Positions 28,820 to 38,458 of a stretch of DNA of 64,000 nucleotides are shown piece by piece (position 1 is the first letter of the stretch; every line of letters begins with the position of its first letter). The notes beneath the pieces were generated by a model that saw only the letters and a list, made by a program, of their open reading frames with translations, ran no database searches and was not told where the DNA came from. Source of the DNA: Novosphingobium nitrogenifigens DSM 19370. GTDB taxonomy: Bacteria; Pseudomonadota; Alphaproteobacteria; Sphingomonadales; Sphingomonadaceae. A program made the translations under genes and the position numbers. The stretch is taken from assembly GCF_000192575.1 (NCBI RefSeq), contig NZ_GL876931.1, positions 122,193 through 186,192 of the forward strand, written 5' to 3'.

Positions 28820-29272
28820 GGCGGCGAAGAACTCCCGGAGCAGTCGCGCGCTTTCGAGTTCGCCCAGCCCTGAATAAATTTCCGGGCGATGCAGCACCGT
28901 CGATTGCTCGAACAGGCGCGGTCCGTGCTCGACAGCTCCGCCCTTGGGATCGGGGGCCGCGTAATAGACCCGGGCGATCCGGGCATGGGCAATCGCGCCC
29001 GCACACATGGCGCAAGGTTCGAGCGTGACCCACAAGTCGCAATCGTCGAGACGGTCGGCGCCAAGCGCCTTTGCAGCCGCGCGAATCGCCAGAATCTCGG
29101 CATGAGCGGTCGGATCGTGGCAATCGCGCGGACCGTTGTGCGCAGTCGCGATCACCTCTCCCCCGCGCATCACGACGGCCCCGATCGGCACGGCGCCGAC
29201 CTGCGCCGCGTTGCGCGCCTCGACCATGGCGAGACGCATGGGTTCGGGCAAAGGCCATCGAGGTGTGGACAT
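28811..29272 (-). CDS. tadA: tRNA(adenine-34) deaminase TadA
   Basis: TadA deaminates A34 to inosine in tRNA-Arg(ACG). About 153 residues of the cytidine-deaminase fold, with zinc-binding TAHAEILAI (His, catalytic Glu) and LEPCAMCAGAI (two Cys). GAVPIGAVV and the C-terminal LREFFAARR also fit. I start at ATG 29272; a longer frame continues upstream but its residues do not look coding. Convergent with the RNase T2 gene. Confidence 0.94.
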   Translation of the reverse strand: MSTPRWPLPEPMRLAMVEARNAAQVGAVPIGAVVMRGGEVIATAHNGPRDCHDPTAHAEILAIRAAAKALGADRLDDCDLWVTLEPCAMCAGAIAHARIARVYYAAPDPKGGAVEHGPRLFEQSTVLHRPEIYSGLGELESARLLREFFAARR

Positions 29273-29412
29273 TCGCGTCGGGCTAGCGCAAGGAGACGCC
29301 GTCGGCAATCGGCGGAGGCTTGTGGCCACGAATCCTTGACTTCTTCGGTCAGTTGGATAATGGCCGCGCCTTCCAGATTGCATCTTTGAACCTGCCAAGC
29401 GAGTTTTCAGCC

Positions 29413-29700
29413 ATGTCGCGCATTTGCGAACTGACCGGTAAGGGCCGCCAGATCGGTCACAACGTAAGCCACGCCAACAACAAGACCAAGCGCGTGTTCC
29501 TGCCCAACCTGCAGAACGTGACGCTGCTGTCGGAAAAGCTGGACCGCAGCTTCCGCTTCCGCGTTTCGACGCATGGTCTGCGTTCGGTCGAACACAACGG
29601 CGGCCTGGACAACTGGCTGCTCAAGGCTCGTGACACCGAGCTCAGCACCCGCGCTCTCAAGGTGAAGCGCGAGCTGAAGAAGGCTGTCGCTGCTGCCTGA
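29413..29700 (+). CDS. rpmB: 50S ribosomal protein L28
   Basis: L28, 95 residues. It begins [11 protein letters not shown] and contains [13 protein letters not shown] and FLPNLQ; the alphaproteobacterial protein is longer than the 78-residue E. coli form at its C-terminus. It is monocistronic here and followed by a terminator. Confidence 0.98.
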   Translation: MSRICELTGKGRQIGHNVSHANNKTKRVFLPNLQNVTLLSEKLDRSFRFRVSTHGLRSVEHNGGLDNWLLKARDTELSTRALKVKRELKKAVAAA

Positions 29701-29747
29701 CCCGATCGGGGCCGGCATCTTCGGATGTCCGCCCCTTGATCGACGCA

Positions 29748-29773
29748 AAGCCCCGCTTCGGCGGGGCTTTTTG
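29748..29773 (+). terminator. intrinsic terminator after rpmB
   Basis: AAGCCCCGC, loop TTC, GGCGGGGCTT and then a T-run, about 48 bases beyond the rpmB stop. Reading the other way it lies just past the stop of the phytase-like gene, which could share it. Confidence 0.88.
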
Positions 29774-29792
29774 CATGCCTGTCGTTTCCTCG

Positions 29793-30779
29793 TCAGGCGC
29801 CGGGATCGACCAGCAGGCGCAGCTTGATCAATAACGTGCGTTGAAGCCGGGTCATCCCGTTGCTGTCGGACACGATCCAGACGGCAAGCCCACCGTCAGC
29901 TTCGCGCGTGACGGTCATGCCTTCAAAATTGTCGCGGATACGCTTGTCCTCGATTCGGGCAAGTTGCCGCGGAACGACCGTGGCTCCGGGGCGAATCGCT
30001 GCCGGATCGATGAGGGCAAGCGCACTGCGGAACCCGCGCAGCGTGAATTTCCGTTCAAGCAGGAGCAGGCGCCCATCCGGCATCGGGGCAAGTTCGGTCG
30101 GACGCCAGCCGTTTTCCAGCCGCAGGACGAAACGCAAGGGCGCCTCGCCCGGGTGCGGCACTCCGGGGAACAGGAACCCCGCGTGGCGGGTGTGGTCCCA
30201 CCATCTCAGATAGCCTTCCTCGAGCATGACGAAACGCCCGTCAGCAAGGTGGGCGATCGCTTCGGGTCCGAGGTTGTCGGGCCACTCGGCAAGGGCGGGG
30301 ATGCGAATCATCTGCGGCTGCGAGAAATCCCGGTGGAACCGCACCAGGTCGGGAACGCCTTCATAGGCGAAAAGAAGATCGTCGTCGGGAGGCAGGACAA
30401 CCATGGCCTCGCCGTCGGTGTGCCTGCGGGCAAGCCTGTGGCCATCGGGCAAGGGATAAGCCGAATGCGCGAACCACGACCCCGCACGGTCGGGCCGGGA
30501 AAAGGTCAGCACCGTTCCCCGGTCGCTGAGCGCGATCAGGTTTCCGTCCGACAGGACGCCGAGCGCGGAATAGTTGGCAATCGCCTCGTCATCGCCGCCG
30601 ATCTGCCACACTCCGTCGATGCGAAAGGGGCCCAGACGCCGGGGCAGGCCCGACGCCACAAGCCCGGGCAGGAGATCGCGCTGCCAGATCCGCTTGCCTC
30701 GCGACGGATGCACCCCGTCACGCAGGAAAACCACCGGAACGACCGCGATCAGCAGCAGAAGGACGGCAAGACGGCGCAC
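29793..30779 (-). CDS. esterase-like activity of phytase family protein
   Basis: About 328 residues from GTG 30779, with an N-terminal hydrophobic anchor (LAVLLLLIAVVPVVFL). The rest fits the phytase-like beta-propeller domain (PF13449): NYSALGVLSDGNLIALSDRG, DGEAMVV, NLGPEAIAHLADGRFVMLEEG, RPTELAPMPDGRLLLLERK and DNFEGMTV with conserved acidic residues. The family name does not establish a substrate; phosphate-ester or lactone hydrolysis is possible. The frame extends to a TTG at 30890, so the true start is uncertain. Confidence 0.8.
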   Translation of the reverse strand: MRRLAVLLLLIAVVPVVFLRDGVHPSRGKRIWQRDLLPGLVASGLPRRLGPFRIDGVWQIGGDDEAIANYSALGVLSDGNLIALSDRGTVLTFSRPDRAGSWFAHSAYPLPDGHRLARRHTDGEAMVVLPPDDDLLFAYEGVPDLVRFHRDFSQPQMIRIPALAEWPDNLGPEAIAHLADGRFVMLEEGYLRWWDHTRHAGFLFPGVPHPGEAPLRFVLRLENGWRPTELAPMPDGRLLLLERKFTLRGFRSALALIDPAAIRPGATVVPRQLARIEDKRIRDNFEGMTVTREADGGLAVWIVSDSNGMTRLQRTLLIKLRLLVDPGA

Positions 30780-30956
30780 GCAAGGCTGGGTGCCACGAAA
30801 TGCGCGGGCTGAACAGGTTTTTGAGGATTTTCGGAGTGTTGTCCCGTCGCGGATCGGGGTCGGGGGGGCATTGATCCTCCGACGGGACAAGAAGCGTCCT
30901 AGCCCCGCACAGATGAACGCCCGATGAGCGTTCCCCTGCGCAGTTTCCTCAGCGGA

Positions 30957-32291
30957 TCAGAAACGATCCACCACCACGTCGAGACGGCGGAAGCCGTGGA
31001 CGAAATTGGCCCGGACCCGTTCCACCGTCCCGTCGACCCGCACGCGCATCCGCCGCTCGTGCATTTCCTCAAGCAGGACGCGCAGTTGCAGTTCGGCAAG
31101 GCGGGCCCCGACGCAGCGGTGGATGCCGTGCCCGAACGAAAGATGCCGCCGTGCATTCTCGCGCGTGACGATGAGCTTGTCGGGATTGTCGAAGACGGTC
31201 TCGTCGCGATTGGCCGACAGGTACCACATGATAACCTTGTCCCCCGCGCGGATGTCCTGCCCGAACAGCTCGGTATCGGCGGTCGCCGTCCGCCGCATGT
31301 GCGAGAGCGGCGTGACGAAGCGGATGCATTCCTGCACCGCGTTGGGAATGAACGAAGGATCGTTTTCGAGAATGGTCCGCTGATCGGGAAAACGGTCGAG
31401 CGCATGGACGATGCCCGACATGGTGTTGCGGGTGGTGTCGTTGCCGCCCACGATCAGCAGGATGAGATTGCCCATGAATTCCTGCGGACTCATGTGGTTC
31501 ATCGCCGGGGAATGGATCATCATCGAAATGAGATCGGGGCTCGGCTCGGCCCCCATGCGCTCCATCCACAGCCGCGAGAAATAGTGGGCCATTTCCTGAA
31601 GAATGACGAAACGCTGCTCGGCCAGTTCGTCGGCCAGGATCAGTTCGACGTCCCCGGCCCAGTCCGACCAGAATGTCAGCAGGCGGCGGTCCTGCCAGGG
31701 AAATCCGAACAGGATCGCCAGCATCCCGGTCGTCAGCTCGATCGAGACCTTGTCCACCCAGTCGAAGCGTTCCCCACGCGGCACGGCATCGAGCACCTGC
31801 CTGGTGCGCATGCGAATCTCGGCTTCCATCCGCACCATTTCGGCAGGCGTGAACGCCGGGGCGACGGTGCGGCGCTGTCCGGTATGTTCGGGCCGGTCCA
31901 TGGCAATGAACATCGGCAATTGCCGTTCGGCGAGTTCCTCGGGCGAAATCGTCGCGGGCGGATCGCCGATGGTGATGCCGCCATATTTCCATGACGAGGA
32001 AAAGAGTTCGGGCAGCGATTCGACATGCAGCACGCTCTTGTGCGTGGTGACGTTCCAGTAATCGCCATAGGGCGTGCCGACGACCTTGTTGACTGGAGCC
32101 TGCGCGCGCATCTGCGCAAAGATCGGGCCCCAGGTGTCGTTGACGTAGATATCCGAACGGCTGACATCCCAAGGGTGGGTGTGAACCGGCCGTCGGTCAG
32201 GATTGGCGCGCAGCCATTCCTCGAAGGCAAGATAGGCGGTGGGTGACGTGCGATAGGAAAACCCGGTTTCGGGTGCGAGCATCGTGGCCAT
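30957..32291 (-). CDS. cytochrome P450, CYP153-like
   Basis: A 444-residue soluble P450. Heme binding is through Cys393 in LSFGHGIHRCVGARLAE. The I-helix is LIVGGNDTTRNTMSG (oxygen-activating Asp-Thr-Thr), and ExxR plus a Pro-rich C-terminal region follow. YVNDTWGPIFAQMR, FDWVDKVSIELTTGMLAILFGFPWQDRR and the I-helix closely follow CYP153 enzymes, which hydroxylate the terminal carbon of n-alkanes and related chains. I infer that family; the exact substrate is unknown. No ferredoxin or ferredoxin reductase gene is adjacent, so electrons must come from elsewhere. Confidence 0.9.
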   Translation of the reverse strand: MATMLAPETGFSYRTSPTAYLAFEEWLRANPDRRPVHTHPWDVSRSDIYVNDTWGPIFAQMRAQAPVNKVVGTPYGDYWNVTTHKSVLHVESLPELFSSSWKYGGITIGDPPATISPEELAERQLPMFIAMDRPEHTGQRRTVAPAFTPAEMVRMEAEIRMRTRQVLDAVPRGERFDWVDKVSIELTTGMLAILFGFPWQDRRLLTFWSDWAGDVELILADELAEQRFVILQEMAHYFSRLWMERMGAEPSPDLISMMIHSPAMNHMSPQEFMGNLILLIVGGNDTTRNTMSGIVHALDRFPDQRTILENDPSFIPNAVQECIRFVTPLSHMRRTATADTELFGQDIRAGDKVIMWYLSANRDETVFDNPDKLIVTRENARRHLSFGHGIHRCVGARLAELQLRVLLEEMHERRMRVRVDGTVERVRANFVHGFRRLDVVVDRF

Positions 32292-32372
32292 CAGGTATCC
32301 TCCGGTGGGGGCCGTTTTCGACCCTCTCACCGATACTATCCCTGCAACCTACATTAATGTCAATTAGCCTGA

Positions 32373-33566
32373 TCAGACGGCCGACGCCCGGCGCCGCCGC
32401 GGGGCCGGGCCCGATTTCATCACTGTCCGGCGGAACAGCAACGCGCCGCCGCGCACGATCACGGCCACCCACAACGCCTGCCAGCACAAGGCGCCGAGAT
32501 GGGGCAGCAGTGCCGCGTGCTGCGCCGCGCGGGCGAGCATGGCGTAAGGCGAACTGACCGGAAAGATTTCTGCCGCGCGTTCGAGCCATGTGCCCGGACG
32601 GGCAAGCGCGAAGCTGGCGAAAAAGAACACGATCAGTTGCAGCATCGTCGCAGGCATCGACAACGTCTGCACTTCGCGCACGGTATTGGCCATGCCGCCG
32701 ATCGCCAGGAACATCGCCCCGAGCAGCAGATAGGCCATCGCAAAATAGAGAAAGCCCAGAACGAGGAACAGCGGCCAACCGACGGCCGGAGCCGCGAGCA
32801 GCGGGATCGAGCGCAGCCCGGCCAAAACCATCACGCCATAGCCCGCGCCCCAGACCGCAATGCCGACGATACTGACCGCCAGCATGGCAAAGAGCTTACC
32901 CAGGAACAATGCGTCCATCGGGATCGAGGCGGCCAGCACCTCGATGATCTTGTTCGCCTTTTCCTCAACCAGATTGGAAAGGACCATGCCGGCAAGCAGC
33001 ATGGTGAGGAGGAACAGCAGCACTTGCCCCGCCTGCGCGGTCAGGACCTGCCCGCTGTGCTCGCGCGCGGCGCTGGTTGCAACGACATCACCCCGCACGG
33101 GCGGGAACACCGCCGGTTCGCCCGTCTTGGCCCGCGCCGCGAACAAGGCGACCATGCCGTTCCAGTCATCGATGCGTTCGCGCGTCGCGGTAAGCACCGG
33201 CGCGTCGAGCGTGCCGGTCACGACTGCGGCCAGCCGTTTGTCCTTCAAAATCCGGCGTGCGTCGAACCGGTCGCCGGGGTGCAGGCGATCGAGCACGACA
33301 AAGTCGGGCGCCCCGCCTTCCATATGCCCGGCCAGCGCATCGCGCGCCTTGACGAGCAAGTCGCCCTGTCCATCGGGCATGGCAACGCCGACGACCACGC
33401 GGTCGAGATTCTGCTGCACGCTGGCGCCGATGGCCCCGGCAAAGAAACCGACCACGATCGGGAACAGCGGCCCGAGCAGGAAGAAGATGAAAGCCTTGGA
33501 AAAGACCACGGCCACGAAATCGCGGCGCGCCACCACCCAGGCGGCCTGAAGACGATGCGAGAGCAT
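32373..33566 (-). CDS. ABC-2 type exporter permease (NatB-like)
   Basis: About 397 residues from ATG 33566. One helix near residue 30, a large extracytoplasmic domain (about 60-200), then five or six helices from about 205, the ABC-2 membrane protein plan seen in NatB and YhaP. The MVLSNLVEEKANKIIEVLAASI stretch is characteristic. Its ATG overlaps the stop of the ATPase gene (ATGA), so the two subunits are translationally coupled. Substrate unknown; sodium or drug export is possible by family. Confidence 0.88.
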   Translation of the reverse strand: MLSHRLQAAWVVARRDFVAVVFSKAFIFFLLGPLFPIVVGFFAGAIGASVQQNLDRVVVGVAMPDGQGDLLVKARDALAGHMEGGAPDFVVLDRLHPGDRFDARRILKDKRLAAVVTGTLDAPVLTATRERIDDWNGMVALFAARAKTGEPAVFPPVRGDVVATSAAREHSGQVLTAQAGQVLLFLLTMLLAGMVLSNLVEEKANKIIEVLAASIPMDALFLGKLFAMLAVSIVGIAVWGAGYGVMVLAGLRSIPLLAAPAVGWPLFLVLGFLYFAMAYLLLGAMFLAIGGMANTVREVQTLSMPATMLQLIVFFFASFALARPGTWLERAAEIFPVSSPYAMLARAAQHAALLPHLGALCWQALWVAVIVRGGALLFRRTVMKSGPAPRRRRASAV

Positions 33567-34603
33567 CAGTGGCGTTCCTTTCCTGCGTCCGTCTCGGGCT
33601 GTTCGAGCGCGCGCGCCGCTGCCTCTCCGGCAATGGCGACAAAAGCATCGTGCAGGCCCGCCCGCTCGATCGACAGACTCAAGATTCCCGCCTCCCCTTC
33701 GATCAGGGCGCGCAGCAAGGGCTCCACCCCCGTTTCGGGCAATGTGAAATACCAGAATGCGCCGCCGCCAGACTTGAGGTCGCAACGCGCATCGACCGGA
33801 AGCGCCGCGCGCCACTGACCATCCCGTGCACGGGTTTCGAGCCGCACTTGCGGGCGCAGGCGATCGCGGGCGACATCGACCGGTCCGGCAAAGGGAACCT
33901 TGCCCCCCGCGATGATCGCCACCTGATCACACATGCGTTCGGCATGGGCGATGACATGCGTCGAAAACAGAACCGTCGCACCGCGTGCGGCCAGCGAACG
34001 AATGAGTTGTTCGAGCCGCCCCTGATTGAGCGCGTCGAGCCCGGAAAAGGGTTCGTCGAGCACGACCAGATCGGGATCATGGACCAGCGTGCCGAGCAAT
34101 TGCACTTGCTGCGCCATGCCTTTCGACAACTGGCGGATCTGGCGGTCGGCGGCATAGCTCAGCCCCGCTTCCTCCAGCAGTTCGCGCGCCCGGAGACGCC
34201 CCTGCGCCAGCGGCACCCCACGCAGTGCCGCGAGAAAGGCGATCGCCTCGACCGATTTCATTGACGGGTAAAGGCCGCGCTCTTCGGGCAGATAGCCGAT
34301 CCGCCGCGCCACTTCGGTCGGGCGTTCGTGCTCGAGCACGCGACGATAGCCCGCGTCGGGATCGATAATGCCGAGCAACATGCGCAAGGTCGTCGTCTTG
34401 CCCGCTCCATTGGGGCCGAGCACGCCATAGATCGCCCCGCGCGGCACCGAAATATCGACACCATCCACCGCAGCCGTTCCGTCGAACCGCTTGACGAGGC
34501 CCCGCGCTTCGATGGCAAGATCGATATTCTCCGCCAGGGGTTCGGCATCCTTGCCCATTGCGGCGAATTCTCCCACTGGCTTGTCAGTCGCATCGTACAG
34601 CAT
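33566..34603 (-). CDS. ABC transporter ATP-binding protein (NatA-like)
   Basis: 345 residues. Walker A GPNGAGKTTT, Q-loop YLPEERGLYPSM, signature QLSKGMAQQVQLLGTL, Walker B LVVLDEPFSGLD and the switch His in FSTHVIAHAE are all present. A C-terminal extension of about 100 residues (DUF4162-like) is common in NatA-type exporters. It powers the permease encoded immediately downstream. ATG 34603 was chosen; Met16 is an alternative. Confidence 0.93.
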   Translation of the reverse strand: MLYDATDKPVGEFAAMGKDAEPLAENIDLAIEARGLVKRFDGTAAVDGVDISVPRGAIYGVLGPNGAGKTTTLRMLLGIIDPDAGYRRVLEHERPTEVARRIGYLPEERGLYPSMKSVEAIAFLAALRGVPLAQGRLRARELLEEAGLSYAADRQIRQLSKGMAQQVQLLGTLVHDPDLVVLDEPFSGLDALNQGRLEQLIRSLAARGATVLFSTHVIAHAERMCDQVAIIAGGKVPFAGPVDVARDRLRPQVRLETRARDGQWRAALPVDARCDLKSGGGAFWYFTLPETGVEPLLRALIEGEAGILSLSIERAGLHDAFVAIAGEAAARALEQPETDAGKERH

Positions 34604-34650
34604 CGAAGCTTGGCGTTAACCCTAAGGCATGAACGGACGAGGCAGCAAGT

Positions 34651-35715
34651 TTGGTTAACAACGCAGCGGAACTTGTCCGCAAGATCCGGACAGAGGCCGA
34701 AAATTGCGGCTTTGTCGCCTGCGGGATCGCTCCCGCGCGCGAGGATCCCCTGCGCGCGTCCCGGCTCGAACAATGGCTGGGCGAAGGCTGCCACGGCTCG
34801 ATGGAATGGATGGAGACCCGCCTCGAACATCGGCGCAGTCCGCAAGGCCTGTGGCCGCAGGCGCAAAGCGTGATCGCGCTGGGAATGAGTTATGCCCCCG
34901 CCGCCGATCCCCGCACGCTGGGCGCCCATGCCGACCACGGCCGCATTTCGACGTATGCTCTGGGCGCGGACTATCACGATGTGGTGAAACGCGCGCTCAA
35001 GGCGCTGGCCCGCTGGCTCGTCGCCGAAGTTCCGGGGGCGGAAGTCAAAGTCTTCGTCGATACGGCCCCGGTCATGGAAAAACCGCTGGGCGCTGCCGCC
35101 GGGATCGGGTGGCAGGGCAAGCACACCAATCTTGTCAGCCGCCGCCACGGATCGTGGCTCTTTCTCGGCGCGATCTATACCTCTTTGCCCCTGCCCGCCG
35201 ACACGCCCCATGCCGACCGCTGCGGCTCATGCTCGGCGTGTCAGGACGCGTGCCCGACCAAGGCCTTTCCCGCGCCCTATCGGCTCGATGCGCGGCGCTG
35301 CGTTTCCTATCTCACCATCGAGCACAAGGGGCCGGTGCCCGAAGACCTGCGCGCGGGTCTGGGCAACCGGATCTATGGCTGCGACGACTGTCTCGCCGCG
35401 TGTCCATGGAACTCGTTCGCGCAAGCCGGTGCTGCCAACCGCGCGTTCCTGCCGCGCGCGGAGCTGACCGCGCCGCGCCTTGCCGACCTGCTCCGGCTCG
35501 ACGACGCAGGCTTTCGCGCGCTCTTTTCCGGATCCCCGATCAAGCGGATCGGGCGCGACCGGTTCGTCCGCAATTGCCTCTATGCCGCCGGGAACAGCCG
35601 CGATCCGGCCCTGTTCGACGAAGTCCGGCGCCTGCTCGACGATCCCGACCCGGCCATTGCCGACGCGGCGGACTGGGCCCTCGACCGATTGACCGCAGCC
35701 CTTCCCGTTCCCTGA
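34651..35715 (+). CDS. queG: epoxyqueuosine reductase
   Basis: QueG reduces epoxyqueuosine to queuosine in tRNA, using cobalamin and two [4Fe-4S] clusters. 354 residues. Visible are ALGMSYAPA and [44 protein letters not shown], and the double ferredoxin motif [16 protein letters not shown] ... [16 protein letters not shown]-like tail ends the protein. The start appears to be TTG 34651 behind a weak GAGG; an ATG at 34629 is out of frame. It shares a pathway with the queuosine-precursor transporter at 4431-5117. Confidence 0.96.
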   Translation: MVNNAAELVRKIRTEAENCGFVACGIAPAREDPLRASRLEQWLGEGCHGSMEWMETRLEHRRSPQGLWPQAQSVIALGMSYAPAADPRTLGAHADHGRISTYALGADYHDVVKRALKALARWLVAEVPGAEVKVFVDTAPVMEKPLGAAAGIGWQGKHTNLVSRRHGSWLFLGAIYTSLPLPADTPHADRCGSCSACQDACPTKAFPAPYRLDARRCVSYLTIEHKGPVPEDLRAGLGNRIYGCDDCLAACPWNSFAQAGAANRAFLPRAELTAPRLADLLRLDDAGFRALFSGSPIKRIGRDRFVRNCLYAAGNSRDPALFDEVRRLLDDPDPAIADAADWALDRLTAALPVP

Positions 35716-35738
35716 AATTCAGGACACGCCCGGGCAGC

Positions 35739-36416
35739 TCAGCATTCGGCCCAGCGACGAACGAGATTGTGATAGACCTTGGTCAGACGCAGCACTTCGC
35801 CGTCATCGCCGCCGCGCTCAAGCGTCAGGGTCTGGATCGACTGGTCGAGATCGAACAGGCTTTCGCGTGCAGCGCCGTCACGGATCATCGACTGAAGCCA
35901 GAAGAAACAGGCAATGCGCTCGCCCGAGATGACCGGCGTCACCCGATGCAGGCTGGTCGAGGGGTAAAGCACCATGTGACCGGCCGGCAGGCTATAGGCG
36001 ACTTGCCCGAATTCGCTTTCGATCGTCAGCTCCCCGCCTTCGTATCCTTCGGACAGGAACAGCGTTGCGGAAAGATCTGTGCGGATCAAGGCACCGGTCG
36101 CAGGATCGCGGCGGATGGCATTGTCGACATGATCGCCAAAGCCCTCGCCCGGACCATAGCGATTGAAAAGCGGCGGATAGATCGCGCGGGGCAAGGCCGC
36201 TGACAGGAACACCGGATTGCGGGCCAGCGCCTGCTGCACGCGGGCCTGCGCGGCGGCGGCAACCGCTCCATCCTCGGGCAACTGGCGATTGCGCTTGGCC
36301 AGCGCCGCGCCCGGTCCGCTGGTGGCATTGCCGTCGACCCACGTGGCCTGGGCAATTTCGCGACCGAGCGCCAGCGCCTCGTCGCGGGGAAGGACATCGG
36401 GAATGACAATCAACAT
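35739..36416 (-). CDS. PKHD-type Fe(II)/2-oxoglutarate hydroxylase (PiuC/YbiX family)
   Basis: 225 residues. It has the N-terminal LIVIPDVLPRDEA, the iron-binding His-x-Asp in FGDHVDNAI, the distal His in TSLHRVTPVI with ISGERIACFFWLQS, and the C-terminal KVYHNLVRRWAEC. PiuC/YbiX proteins are usually found next to iron-siderophore receptors and are iron-regulated; their substrate is not settled. A Fur-like box lies 67 bases upstream, in line with iron control. No receptor is directly adjacent. Confidence 0.9.
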   Translation of the reverse strand: MLIVIPDVLPRDEALALGREIAQATWVDGNATSGPGAALAKRNRQLPEDGAVAAAAQARVQQALARNPVFLSAALPRAIYPPLFNRYGPGEGFGDHVDNAIRRDPATGALIRTDLSATLFLSEGYEGGELTIESEFGQVAYSLPAGHMVLYPSTSLHRVTPVISGERIACFFWLQSMIRDGAARESLFDLDQSIQTLTLERGGDDGEVLRLTKVYHNLVRRWAEC

Positions 36417-36483
36417 GCAAGGAATTCCGGCGAAAGGGACAGGACTGCGCTGGGCCGCGTGCCTCCTCTAACAAATCCATTCT

Positions 36484-36504
36484 TGCAAGTCATTATCAAT
36501 TGCA
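36484..36504. promoter_or_regulatory. Fur-like box upstream of the PKHD hydroxylase
   Basis: The 21-base element has outer arms TGCAA and TTGCA around GTCATTATCAA, matching the alphaproteobacterial Fur pattern of TGCAA...ATTATCA...TTGCA. It lies between the hydroxylase start and the end of the DUF983 gene. Confidence 0.6.
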
Positions 36505-36509
36505 GGTTA

Positions 36510-36920
36510 TCAATCGACACCGGCCTCGACCTTGCCAGGCCTTTGCGCGAAACCGTGCATCCCGAGCCACCATTGCAAGGCGATGACCCCGCCCTTGGCC
36601 GGTTGCAACAGGCCGAGCAGCATGACGACCGCGATGACCAGCGCAATCGCGGTCATGACCAGAGCGGAAAGATCGGTGTTGCGCCCGAGCAGGATCATCA
36701 CCGGCGCCATGACATGCCCGGTGATGAGGATGGCGATATAGGGCGGGAAATCGTCGGCCGCATGGAGCGTCCAGTCCTGCCCGCACAAGCCGCAGCGCGG
36801 GACCGGTTTCAGGAAGCGGGCGAACAGGTGCGTCGCACCGCACCGGGGGCAGTGTCCCGCGATCCCCCGACCCAGTGCCGCGCCAAGCGAGCGGGGCAGA
36901 TCGGGGGAAAACGCGGTCAT
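36510..36920 (-). CDS. DUF983 membrane protein
   Basis: 136 residues. Two CPRC/CGLC-type Cys pairs (HCPRCG at about 23-28, RCGLCG at about 42-47) form a probable zinc ribbon, followed by two or three hydrophobic helices. DUF983 proteins are small membrane proteins of unknown role, sometimes near cytochrome oxidase assembly genes. It starts one base after the der stop and so belongs to the der transcript. Confidence 0.85.
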   Translation of the reverse strand: MTAFSPDLPRSLGAALGRGIAGHCPRCGATHLFARFLKPVPRCGLCGQDWTLHAADDFPPYIAILITGHVMAPVMILLGRNTDLSALVMTAIALVIAVVMLLGLLQPAKGGVIALQWWLGMHGFAQRPGKVEAGVD

Positions 36921-36921
36921 G

Positions 36922-38301
36922 TCACGCGAAGGGGTTCTTGGGACTGCGCAGTGTCAGCCGGATCGGAACCGCATCGAAACCCAGTTCGCGGCGGATGCCG
37001 TTAACCAGATAGCGGCGGTAGCTTTCCGGCAGCATGTCGAGTCGCGTGCCGAACAGGACGAAGCCGGGCGGGCGAGTCTTGGCCTGGGTAATATAGCGCA
37101 GCTTGATCCGCCTGCCTCCGGGTGCGGGCGGCGGATTGGCCGTGAGCGCATCGTCGAACCAGCGATTGAGCGCGGCCGTCGGAACGCGGCGGCTCCATGC
37201 GTCGCGCAGCGAAAAGGCCGCGCCGAGCATCTGGTCGAGCCCCTTGCCGGTACGGGCCGAGACCGCCACCAGCGGCAACCCGCGCACTTGCGCCAGCCCG
37301 TCGTCGAGCGCAGCCCGCACGCCGTTGAACAGCCCGCTGGCGTCCTCGGCCACGTCCCACTTGTTGATCGCGATCATCAGCGCGCGACCTTCCTCGAGCA
37401 CCATCGAGGCGATCTTGAGATCCTGATGCTCCAGCCCGCGCGTCGCATCGAGCAGCAGCACGACCACTTCGGCAAAGTCGATTGCGCGGCGCGCGTCAGC
37501 CACCGACAGCCGTTCCAGCTTGTCGACCACTTGCGCCTTCTTGCGCATCCCGGCCGTATCGATCAGGCGGATGGGACGGCTTTCCCCGGTGGCCGGATCG
37601 CGCCATTCCCAATCGACGGCAATGGAATCGCGCGTGATCCCCGCTTCCGGCCCGGTCAGCAGGCGATCCTCGCCCAGCAGACGATTGATCAGCGTCGATT
37701 TTCCGGCATTCGGACGACCGACAACCGCCAGTTTCAGAACCGACTTGGGATCGTATTCGGGTTCGTCCTCGCTCCGCTCTTCTTCCTCTTCGGGTTCGCC
37801 GATCAGGGGAAGCAAGGCCTGGAACAAGTCCGCAAGCCCTTCGCCATGCTCAGCCGAAAAAGCGATCGGATCGCCGAAACCAAGCGCGTAGGATTCGAAC
37901 AGGCCGCTGTCGCCCGCACGCCCTTCGGCCTTGTTCGCAAGCAACACGACCGGAACCGAAGATTCGTGGAGATGGCGACCGATCTCTTCATCGAGCGGCG
38001 TCAGACCCGCGCGGGCGTCGATGACGAACAGGGCCACCGTTGCCCCTTCAAGCGCGGCTTCGGTCTGGGCGCGCATGCGCCCCGGAAGGGACGAGGGATC
38101 ATCGTCTTCCCATCCGGCGGTATCGACGATGGTGAAAGCCAGCCCCAGCAATTCCGCATCGCCAAAGCGACGATCGCGCGTCACCCCCGGCTGGTCGTCG
38201 ACCAGCGCGAGTTTCTTGCCCACCAGCCGGTTGAACAGGGTGGACTTGCCGACATTGGGTCGGCCGATGATGACAACGTGGGGCAACGTGGTTGAAGACA
38301 T
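36922..38301 (-). CDS. der: ribosome assembly GTPase Der (EngA)
   Basis: 459 residues with the tandem G domains unique to Der. Domain 1 has GRPNVGKST, VDTAGWE, NKAE and SAEH; domain 2 has GRPNAGKST, IDTAGMR, NKWD and SART; a C-terminal KH-like domain ends near RFTLRSPKNPFA-type residues. Der acts in 50S subunit maturation. ATG 38301 was chosen; the frame extends to 38391 without support. Confidence 0.97.
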   Translation of the reverse strand: MSSTTLPHVVIIGRPNVGKSTLFNRLVGKKLALVDDQPGVTRDRRFGDAELLGLAFTIVDTAGWEDDDPSSLPGRMRAQTEAALEGATVALFVIDARAGLTPLDEEIGRHLHESSVPVVLLANKAEGRAGDSGLFESYALGFGDPIAFSAEHGEGLADLFQALLPLIGEPEEEEERSEDEPEYDPKSVLKLAVVGRPNAGKSTLINRLLGEDRLLTGPEAGITRDSIAVDWEWRDPATGESRPIRLIDTAGMRKKAQVVDKLERLSVADARRAIDFAEVVVLLLDATRGLEHQDLKIASMVLEEGRALMIAINKWDVAEDASGLFNGVRAALDDGLAQVRGLPLVAVSARTGKGLDQMLGAAFSLRDAWSRRVPTAALNRWFDDALTANPPPAPGGRRIKLRYITQAKTRPPGFVLFGTRLDMLPESYRRYLVNGIRRELGFDAVPIRLTLRSPKNPFA

Positions 38302-38458
38302 GCGCCTGCCGTGCCGGTTTGTCGGCAGAAAGGCAAGCGCAAGGGTGAGAACCCTGCGTCCCCGTACCGTTTCACACCGTTTCCGCACCAACTCCTACCG
38401 TAGAATTAACCTTAACCGCTGAACACGCCTTAACCAGCCTTCCCGCAATCAAGGCGCC

